From DASUKL01 sp036278755 (lineage in GTDB: Bacteria > Chloroflexota > Limnocylindria > Limnocylindrales > CSP1-4): a stretch of DNA of 7,461 nucleotides. The notes beneath the pieces were generated by a model. That model searched no databases, was not told the DNA's origin, and worked only from the letters and a program-made list of their open reading frames with translations. Positions 1-5,527 of this stretch are shown here, piece by piece (the first letter of the stretch is position 1; every line of letters begins with the position of its first letter). Location: positions 1 through 7,461 of the forward strand of contig DASUKL010000124.1 of NCBI GenBank assembly GCA_036278755.1, written 5' to 3'. The position numbers and the translations under genes are program-made.

Positions 1-1459
1 CCAGGATGGAGACCGCTGGGCCGACGACGGCCGGCAGGCGAGCCAGGCGCTGGGCCGCCGAGGCGCCCCGGGCCACGATGAGGACGCGCTCGCGGTCGCC
101 GGACTTCGTGGTCGACGTGGTCGGCCGCGGGCTCGCCGGCGCGCTCCCTGGCGTGCTGGCCCGCAGGCTGGGCGGCGCCGCACGTCCCGCCTCCAAGGAC
201 CCGGCCTCGAGCAGGGCGTCGTAGGCGGCCATGACCCGGGTGGCCACGACCTGGGGCCCGAAGGCCTGGGCCACGCGGTCGTGGAGGTCCTGCGGGTCGA
301 ACGAGGGCCGCCGGGCCAGGGCCCGCAGGATGGCCTGCGCGAGGGCCTCCGGGGCCATGCCGGCCGCCAGTTCGCCGGCCCGACCATCGCGGCCGATGAT
401 GCCCTCCACCCCGCCCGACGGGGTGGCCGCCACCGGCAGGCCACTGGCCAGTGCCTCGGCCGCCACCATGCCGAACGTCTCGGCCGGGCTGGGGTGGACC
501 AGCAGGCCGGCGCGGCGCATGGCCGCGGCGACGGCCTGCCGATCGGCCGCTGGTTCGAAGCTGACGGCGTCCCGCACCCCCAGCTCCTCGGCCAGGGCCA
601 GCCAGGACTCGTCGCCGCCCGGGCTCGGCCCGATGGCTCGCAGCCGAAGTCCCGGTCGCTCACGCCGGGCCAGGGCGAAGGCCCGCAGCAGCCGATCGGT
701 GCCCTTGTGGCTGACCCGGGCGCCGACCCACAGCAGCTCGTCGGGGTCACGGGCCTGCCTAGGTCCCGGCCGGAAGATGCCCGTGGGCAGGGCGTTGGGC
801 AGCACGTCCGGCGGGGCCTCGAGGTCGAGCCGCGCGCCCAGGCCAGTGGCCAGTGCCTCGCTGACGGCCACGACCCGTCGCCGTCCCCCGAGGAGCCGGC
901 GGTAGTGCGACAGCGCCACGGGATCCTGGTCGAGCCGGCGGAGGAGCGTCGAGTCGTGCTCGGTGACGAGCAGCGGCAGCCGCAGGGCGTCGGCCAGCTC
1001 GGCTGAAGCCAGGCCGTCCGGCAGGCCGGTGTGGGCGTGGATGAGGTCGAAGGGGTCGCGGTCGGCCAGGGCCCGCCCGAAGGCCAGCAGCGGGCCGGCA
1101 TGGCGAGCCGCCTGCTCGGCGACGTCGATGCGCTCCCCACGGACCCAGGTCCTGACCGCCGGCAGGCGGGCCACGGGGACGCCGGCCACGCCCCACGAGC
1201 GCGGCCGGGACAGGGCTTCCGGTCGCCTCACGGCCGCGGCCCAGGCCGCCTCCACGGCCGCCAGCGACTCCACCGCCACGGGATCGGCCGTGGCCGGCTG
1301 GACGGTCTCGAAGGAGGCCACCGAGACGCGCAGGCCCTGGTCCACGAGGGCGGCCACGAGGTCGGCCACGAACGTGCCCCGGGCGGGCACATCGTGGGAG
1401 GGATACCAGCGAGCGACGACGAGGACGTGACGCGGCCGGACAGGGGCGCTAAGTGCCAT
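1..1459 (-). CDS. GT4-family glycosyltransferase with linker and start of a second domain (3' end beyond left edge)
   Basis: Reading the minus strand from the ATG at 1459 gives 486 codons with no stop up to the left edge, so the C-terminus is missing. Residues 1-417 look like a complete GT-B fold retaining glycosyltransferase of family GT4, which moves a sugar from a nucleotide sugar to a glycan acceptor in the cytoplasm. Visible marks are RWYPS (17-21) with GTF (28-30) in the donor-proximal N-terminal loop, HAH (141-143), TEHD (166-169), VGARVSHKGTDRLL (245-258), and the EX7E motif E327-E335 in PAETFGMVAAEALASG. Residues 418-452 are a low-complexity linker rich in Pro, Ser, Thr and Ala. From 456 a new beta-alpha unit begins (RVLIVARGASAAQRL), so a second Rossmann-like domain probably follows. 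The start is set by the N-terminal strand beginning at residue 10 and by the divergent gene 24 bp away. No Shine-Dalgarno sequence is visible. The sugar and acceptor cannot be told. Confidence 0.88.
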   Translation of the reverse strand, partial: MALSAPVRPRHVLVVARWYPSHDVPARGTFVADLVAALVDQGLRVSVASFETVQPATADPVAVESLAAVEAAWAAAVRRPEALSRPRSWGVAGVPVARLPAVRTWVRGERIDVAEQAARHAGPLLAFGRALADRDPFDLIHAHTGLPDGLASAELADALRLPLLVTEHDSTLLRRLDQDPVALSHYRRLLGGRRRVVAVSEALATGLGARLDLEAPPDVLPNALPTGIFRPGPRQARDPDELLWVGARVSHKGTDRLLRAFALARRERPGLRLRAIGPSPGGDESWLALAEELGVRDAVSFEPAADRQAVAAAMRRAGLLVHPSPAETFGMVAAEALASGLPVAATPSGGVEGIIGRDGRAGELAAGMAPEALAQAILRALARRPSFDPQDLHDRVAQAFGPQVVATRVMAAYDALLEAGSLEAGRAAPPSLRASTPGSAPASPRPTTSTTKSGDRERVLIVARGASAAQRLARLPAVVGPAVSIL

Positions 1460-1483
1460 CGGGATGCTACGGTACCGCGGACC
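1460..1483. promoter_or_regulatory. 24-bp divergent gap with palindrome; possible overlapping leaderless promoters
   Basis: This is the whole space between the start codons of the left-edge glycosyltransferase (minus) and the permease (plus). It contains the perfect 8-bp palindrome CGGTACCG at 1470-1477. TANNNT-like -10 hexamers occur on both strands: TACGGT at 1468-1473 on plus, and TACCGT at 1474-1469 on minus, with TAGCAT at 1469-1464 as an alternative. The 3' ends of TACGGT and TACCGT sit 10 and 9 bases from the respective ATGs, a spacing compatible with leaderless mRNAs. No purine-rich Shine-Dalgarno sequence precedes either ATG. The palindrome could also be an operator. Such short motifs occur by chance, and the true promoters could lie inside the flanking coding regions. 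Confidence 0.3.
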
Positions 1484-2347
1484 ATGGCCGTCCCCCGGGA
1501 AGCACCTCCCCTCCGAAGCACCGCCCTGCGCCCCAACGCGCCCGGGCTCGTCCTCGAGGCCCTCCGCGAGTCGTGGTCGCGTCGCCGGCTCATCCGCTAC
1601 CTGGTCCAGGCCGACCTCAAGAAGAAGGGCAGCGACACGCTGCTGGGCAACCTGTGGTGGATCCTCGATCCGCTCCTCCAGATGCTCGTCTACGTCGTCC
1701 TGGTGACGATCATCTTCGCCCGCTCCCAGCCCGACTACCCGCTCTTCATCTTCGCCGCCATCCTGCCCTGGAAGTGGTTCACCAGCAGCATCAGCGACGC
1801 CATCGCCTCGGTGACCAGCCAGGAGCGGCTGATCAAGCAGATCCAGTTCCCCAAGATCGTCCTGCCCTTCGCCTCGACCGTGGCCGGCCTGGTGAACTTC
1901 GGCTTCGGCCTGGTGGGCCTGGCCGGCCTGCTGGTCCTCCTCTACCCCCACCGGATCAACATCACCCTCGTCCTCATCCCCGTCGTGGCCCTGGTCCAGT
2001 TCGCCTTCACCCTGGCCCTGACCTTCCTGGCCGCGGCGACGAACGTCTTCTACCGTGACCTGGGCAACGTCAGCCGCCACCTCCTGCGGCTCTGGTTCTA
2101 CCTCTCCCCGGCCCTCTACTCGATCAGCCAGATCGACCACCTGGCGGCCGAGTCGCCGATCCTGGGCACGCTCTTCCGGCTGAACCCCTTCACGATCCTC
2201 TTCGAGGCCTACCGCGACGTGATCTACGCCGGCACGCGCCCCGATTGGGCCGGCCTAGCCAGCCTCTTCGCCGTCTCGCTCGTGCTCATCGCCATCGCCG
2301 CCTGGGTCTTCAAGCGCGTCGAGCCCTCGTTCGCCAAGGTGCTCTAG
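1484..2347 (+). CDS. ABC-2 type polysaccharide/teichoic-acid-like exporter, permease subunit (Wzm/TagG type)
   Basis: This 287-residue inner-membrane protein is the transmembrane half of an ABC exporter that moves lipid-linked polysaccharide out of the cytoplasm; about 260-290 residues is normal for the family. After a Pro/Arg-containing N-terminus and an amphipathic stretch (ADLKKKGSDTLLGNLWWILDP, 43-63) come about six hydrophobic segments, near 62-79, 86-100, 126-154, 160-187, 202-216 and 258-277. Family marks are LGNLWWILDPLLQMLVYV (54-71), FPKIVLP (122-128), NVFYRDLGN (187-195) and LNPFT...AYRDVIY (233-248). The ATG at 1484 is chosen because the family's N-terminal segment follows it; the open frame runs upstream only as antisense of the divergent glycosyltransferase. 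The stop at 2345-2347 lies 5 bp before the ATPase start, so the two are surely co-transcribed and form one transporter. The exported glycan is inferred from neighbouring genes only. Confidence 0.95.
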   Translation: MAVPREAPPLRSTALRPNAPGLVLEALRESWSRRRLIRYLVQADLKKKGSDTLLGNLWWILDPLLQMLVYVVLVTIIFARSQPDYPLFIFAAILPWKWFTSSISDAIASVTSQERLIKQIQFPKIVLPFASTVAGLVNFGFGLVGLAGLLVLLYPHRINITLVLIPVVALVQFAFTLALTFLAAATNVFYRDLGNVSRHLLRLWFYLSPALYSISQIDHLAAESPILGTLFRLNPFTILFEAYRDVIYAGTRPDWAGLASLFAVSLVLIAIAAWVFKRVEPSFAKVL

Positions 2348-2352
2348 GTCCC

Positions 2353-3189
2353 ATGGGCCTGCCGCCTCCCCTCTCCGACCACGTGGCCATCGACGTCCGC
2401 GACCTGGGCGTCAGCTACAGCCTGCGCTTCACCCGCAAGACGACGCTCCATCGGAGCTTCACCAACCTCCTCAAGCGGGCCAATGGGCCGACCAACTTCT
2501 GGGCCCTCCAGGGCGTCGGCTTCCACGTCGTCAACGGCGAGTCCCTGGCCGTCATCGGGCCCAACGGCGCCGGCAAGAGCACCCTCCTCCAGGTCCTGGC
2601 CGGCATCATCCTGCCGACGACGGGCACGGTCGACGTGCGGGGCCGGGTCTCCAGCCTCCTGACCCTGGGCGCAGGGTTCGACCAGGAGCTCACCGGTCGC
2701 GAGAACATCCACCTGGCCGGGGCCTTCATGGGCATCGACCACCGGGTCATGGAGGAACGCCTCCAGGACATCGTCGACTTCGCCGATATCGGCGACTTCA
2801 TCGATGCCCCCATCCGGACGTACTCGACCGGCATGCGGGCCCGCCTCGGCTTCAGCATCGCCACCGCGGTCGACCCCGACATCCTGCTCCTCGACGAGGT
2901 CCTGGCCACCGGCGACCAGGTCTTCCGGGCCAAGAGCCGGGCCCGGGTCATGCAACTGGTGCGCGGCGCCAAGGCCGTGATCCTGGTGGCCCATGACATG
3001 AACTGGGTCATCGAGTTCTGCAACCGGGCCATCCTCCTCGAGCACGGCCGCATCGTGGCCGAGGGCGAGCCGGAGGCGGTGGTGGCCGTCCACCGAGCCC
3101 ACTCGGAGCTGGTCAAGGCGGCCCGGGAGGCCGAGATCCGGCGCGTCTCGGGCGGGCCTCAGGCGTCGGCGCCCAGCAGCTCCGCGTAG
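2353..3189 (+). CDS. ABC polysaccharide exporter, ATP-binding subunit (Wzt/TagH type, no carbohydrate-binding domain)
   Basis: This 278-residue cytoplasmic ATPase powers the permease encoded just upstream. Motifs in order are Walker A GPNGAGKST (69-77), the family's LGAGFDQELTGRENI region (105-119), the ABC signature YSTGM (157-161), Walker B ILLLDE (177-182) with D-loop ATGD (185-188), and the H-loop His in LVAHD (211-215). The N-terminal extension (about 20-50, before WALQGV) is typical of Wzt/TagH ATPases. The protein ends soon after the nucleotide-binding domain, with a short charged tail and an SAPSSSA end. It therefore lacks the roughly 150-200 residue C-terminal glycan-binding domain of O9a-type Wzt proteins. 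By analogy with O2a and KpsT-type systems, export may not require recognition of a capped non-reducing end (inference). The last 31 bp overlap, tail to tail, the epimerase-like gene on the other strand. Confidence 0.96.
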   Translation: MGLPPPLSDHVAIDVRDLGVSYSLRFTRKTTLHRSFTNLLKRANGPTNFWALQGVGFHVVNGESLAVIGPNGAGKSTLLQVLAGIILPTTGTVDVRGRVSSLLTLGAGFDQELTGRENIHLAGAFMGIDHRVMEERLQDIVDFADIGDFIDAPIRTYSTGMRARLGFSIATAVDPDILLLDEVLATGDQVFRAKSRARVMQLVRGAKAVILVAHDMNWVIEFCNRAILLEHGRIVAEGEPEAVVAVHRAHSELVKAAREAEIRRVSGGPQASAPSSSA

Positions 3190-4169
3190 CGGGCGAGATC
3201 GGCCTGGCCGGTCATGGCCGCCAGGATCCCCAGCTGCTCGACGTGGATGGCGTGGTACTTGGCATTCTGGACGCGATGGGCCAGGCAGTACACGCTGAGC
3301 CCACCCGGCACCCGGAAGTCGGGCAGGTAGTGCCGCAGGCAGCTGAGGCCGCCGAGCAGGAGGCGGCGGGCCTGGGGGTCGGCCGTGGCCATGATGAAGT
3401 CGTAGAGGCCGAAGAGGGCGAAGGCGTAGCCGTTGAGGGTCCGATCCGGCCGCGGCCCGGGGTACTCCTCGATCCATAGGTAGCCGGCCTCGTCGACCTC
3501 GCTGATCCACGGGCCGCGACGCCCGTGGGGCCGGAGAGCGGCCACGAACCCGGCGGCCAGATCCAGGTCGGCCGGACGCCCCCCGAAGTCGTGGAGCCGG
3601 CAGAAGACCGAAGCGGCCTGGCCCTGGGCCATGCCCGAGTACCACGGCGCCTCCAGCCGCTCGGCGGGCCGGCCGTGGAGATCGAAGGCGAACGGATAGG
3701 GCAGGTAGCGACCGTCGGGGAGGTCGACGGACAGCTCGGCCAGGACATCAGCCACGGTGCGCGCTGCGGCCAGGTAGCGCGGGTCGCGCGTCTGCCGATG
3801 GCCATCGAGCAGGGCCAGGGCCCGCTGGGCCAGCATGACCGGATGGCGATACGAGGTGCCGTCGCGAACGAACAGCGGCAGGCCGGCGGCGTCCATCGCC
3901 CCGCCCACCTCGAGCGGCGCGAGGTCCGGCATGACATAGGCCCGCTCCTCCAGCGGCAGCCGGCGCAGCTCCACCTCCTCGAGCCGGAACGTGGGGTCCG
4001 GGACGTCCGGTCCCGAGCGCGGCGCCGGTGGTCCCGTCCGCGCCTTCGCGGGCGGCCGACCCGTCGCGCCGACGGAGCCCTGAGCGCCGGGCCGTCCCTG
4101 AGCCCCTGGCAGCAGCCGGCGTCGGACGGCCCGGAGTCCGCGGCGGGCCCCTCCGGACAGCGAGCTCAT
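3159..4169 (-). CDS. D-glucuronyl C5-epimerase C-terminal domain family protein (putative polysaccharide uronate epimerase)
   Basis: This 336-residue protein resembles the catalytic C-terminal domain (C5-epim_C) of heparan sulfate glucuronyl C5-epimerase, which converts D-glucuronate to L-iduronate within a polymer. Family marks are YRHPVMLAQRALALLD (107-122), APWYSGMAQGQA (174-185), YLWIEEYP (230-237), LNGYAFALFGLYDF (245-258), VYCLAH (293-298) and YHAIHVEQL (305-313). From memory of the vertebrate enzyme, Glu235/Tyr236, Asn246, Tyr294 and Tyr305 line up with Glu499/Tyr500, Asn510, Tyr560 and Tyr578. Ala297 and Phe250 replace Arg563 and Tyr514. Residues 1-58 are low-complexity, rich in Gly, Pro, Ala and Arg, with no convincing signal peptide, so a cytoplasmic location is likelier. 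The start ATG overlaps the upstream stop (ATGA), with GGAGG 4 nt upstream. It is the last visible gene of the glycosyltransferase operon. It could instead bind or cleave uronate glycans, or act on another sugar. Confidence 0.84.
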   Translation of the reverse strand: MSSLSGGARRGLRAVRRRLLPGAQGRPGAQGSVGATGRPPAKARTGPPAPRSGPDVPDPTFRLEEVELRRLPLEERAYVMPDLAPLEVGGAMDAAGLPLFVRDGTSYRHPVMLAQRALALLDGHRQTRDPRYLAAARTVADVLAELSVDLPDGRYLPYPFAFDLHGRPAERLEAPWYSGMAQGQAASVFCRLHDFGGRPADLDLAAGFVAALRPHGRRGPWISEVDEAGYLWIEEYPGPRPDRTLNGYAFALFGLYDFIMATADPQARRLLLGGLSCLRHYLPDFRVPGGLSVYCLAHRVQNAKYHAIHVEQLGILAAMTGQADLARYAELLGADA

Positions 4170-5527
4170 GAGGCCTCCGGCCCGCCGGTCGCAGCGCTCA
4201 TCGATCCGCGGCCCGTCCCCGCCACCAGCTCGTCCACCAGGCGCAGGTAGTCGCCCACCGCCGTCTCCCAGTTCAAGTGCTGGGCCGTGATGTCGAGACA
4301 ACGCTGGCGCATGGCCGCCAGGTCCTCCGGCGGTTGCTCGAGGATCTCGGCCAGGGCGCGGGCGAGGTCGGCCGGATCGGCCGGATCGGCGATGGCGCCC
4401 ACCCGCGCCCGCTCGACGATCGATCGCATGACCTCCAGGTCGCGGCCCACGACCACCGGCGTGCCGGCCGTCAGGCTCTCCCAGAACTTGTTGGGCGTGG
4501 AGAGGCGCTGGTTGAGGGAGTCGGCCGGCACGGCGATGATCGAGACGTCGGCCGAGGCCGTCCAGAGGGGCACCTCGTCCGGATGGACCGGCGGGAGCGT
4601 GAAGTGGCGACCGGCGAACCGCGGCTCGGCATCCTGGGCCCGGAGCCGATCGGCCCACGGCCCGAAGCCCATGAGCACGAGCGCGGCATCGTCCAGCAGC
4701 AGCGTGGCCTCGGCGGCCTGCTCCAGGCCCCGATCGCGGCCTAGGCGGCCGAGGAAGAGGATGACCTTGCGCTCGGGGGGGATGCCCGTCGCGGCCCGGA
4801 GCTGGTCCGGTCGCACGGCAGGCGGGGTCCAGCGGGGCTGACAGTTCAGCAGCACGGTGGGCCGGGTCGGGGTCCGCCAGATGCGCTCCAGGTGGTCGGC
4901 GATGGGCGCGTTGACGGTCACGATCGCATCCGCTCGGGCGACCCAGCGCCGCTCCTTCCAGCGGTAGAAGGAGAGAATCTCGGGAGCCACCTTGGGATGG
5001 TTGTTCGACTCGAGGTTCACGTCGATCACGTCGTAGATGATCCGACCCTCGAAGCCTTGCCGGCGCGCCCGGCGGCCGAGGTCCAGGGCCACGCCGATCG
5101 AGAGGATGCCGCAGGCATGGTAAAGGTCGGCCAGGGGGGCCTGGCGTCGGAGCCCTGCCCACCACCCGCGGGCCGGCAACGGGAACCATGCGATGCGGCG
5201 CAAGGCATCCAGGGTCGGAGCGGGGAAGCGGCGCGCGGCCGGCACGAACCGGCCCGCACGGCGGTGGGCCCGGACGATGAAGCGATGCACGGCCGACGGA
5301 TGGTCGGGCCGCCAGGCCGCCCAGCGCACCCAGCGCCCGATGGGCCGGTAGCGGCGGACGACGATCGACCCTTCCGTCTCCTGGACCGCATGCGACCCGT
5401 CCTGGATGGCGGCGATCTCGACCTCGAAGCCTGCGCCGGCCAGGCTCCGGGCGATGCGCAGGCCCCGGGAGTAGGGCGCGGCCGGATTGGCCACCAGGAT
5501 GACTGCCCGCCGGCGGCGACGGCTCAC
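4166..5527 (-). CDS. GT4-like glycosyltransferase (GT-B fold)
   Basis: This 453-residue protein is a predicted cytoplasmic or membrane-peripheral glycosyltransferase that would add one sugar of the exported glycan. The N-terminal Rossmann half starts with AVILVANPAAPYSRGLRIAR (8-27) and includes YHACG (136-140), YDVIDVNLESNNHP (165-178) and VTVNAPIADHL (203-213). The C-terminal nucleotide-sugar half includes NCQPRW (228-233), ILFLGRLGRDRGLEQA (256-271), LMGFGP (285-290) and SLNQRLSTPNKFWESLTAGT (337-356). The strict EX7E of classical GT4 enzymes is only partly kept: Glu350 is present, while the position eight before it is Leu342. The start is GTG at 5527, within a GTGA overlap with the upstream gene; a GTG start is accepted because the first beta-strand follows at residue 8. 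The closest relative in the window is the right-edge gene. A tandem 9-bp repeat encodes DPADPAD at 381-387. Donor and acceptor are unknown. Confidence 0.92.
   Translation of the reverse strand: MSRRRRRAVILVANPAAPYSRGLRIARSLAGAGFEVEIAAIQDGSHAVQETEGSIVVRRYRPIGRWVRWAAWRPDHPSAVHRFIVRAHRRAGRFVPAARRFPAPTLDALRRIAWFPLPARGWWAGLRRQAPLADLYHACGILSIGVALDLGRRARRQGFEGRIIYDVIDVNLESNNHPKVAPEILSFYRWKERRWVARADAIVTVNAPIADHLERIWRTPTRPTVLLNCQPRWTPPAVRPDQLRAATGIPPERKVILFLGRLGRDRGLEQAAEATLLLDDAALVLMGFGPWADRLRAQDAEPRFAGRHFTLPPVHPDEVPLWTASADVSIIAVPADSLNQRLSTPNKFWESLTAGTPVVVGRDLEVMRSIVERARVGAIADPADPADLARALAEILEQPPEDLAAMRQRCLDITAQHLNWETAVGDYLRLVDELVAGTGRGSMSAATGGPEAS
4174..4178 (-). promoter_or_regulatory. Shine-Dalgarno sequence for the epimerase-like gene
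   Basis: GGAGG on the minus strand, 4 nt before the ATG at 4169 and inside the end of the upstream glycosyltransferase gene. Together with the ATGA overlap it supports 4169 as the start, rather than the in-frame ATG at 3932 that would remove the low-complexity N-terminus. It is the clearest ribosome binding site in the window. The 4-nt spacing is slightly short. Confidence 0.55.
4370..4390. repeat. Short tandem repeat, 9-bp unit GGCCGGATC, about 2.3 copies
   Basis: Two exact copies of GGCCGGATC (4370-4378 and 4379-4387) are followed by GGC. On the coding minus strand this reads Asp-Pro-Ala repeated, in the loop after the VGAIA strand of the glycosyltransferase. The neighbouring paralogue at 5524-7038 has DPTDPSA in the same place, so the repeat extends a loop that tolerates variation. 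It is probably simple slippage, with no regulatory meaning. Confidence 0.5.

Noticed and set aside
437..860. Near-identical 22-bp segments at 437-458 and 839-860, containing a CCACTGGCCAGTG-like inverted repeat
   Set aside because: Both encode EALA(S/T)GL on the minus strand in unrelated parts of the GT4 protein. Shared codon use explains the similarity, and no further copies are seen.
231..1430. Several long plus-strand open frames opposite the left-edge glycosyltransferase
   Set aside because: They are compositionally biased and without motifs, whereas the minus-strand frame carries a full set of GT4 motifs over 486 codons.
1031..1483. Upstream extension of the permease frame
   Set aside because: It is antisense to the conserved N-terminal half of the divergent glycosyltransferase and would add about 150 residues not found in this permease family.
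2344..3645. Minus-strand open frames opposite the ABC ATPase
   Set aside because: The plus-strand frame has Walker A, signature, Walker B and H-loop in order; the opposing frames are shadows.
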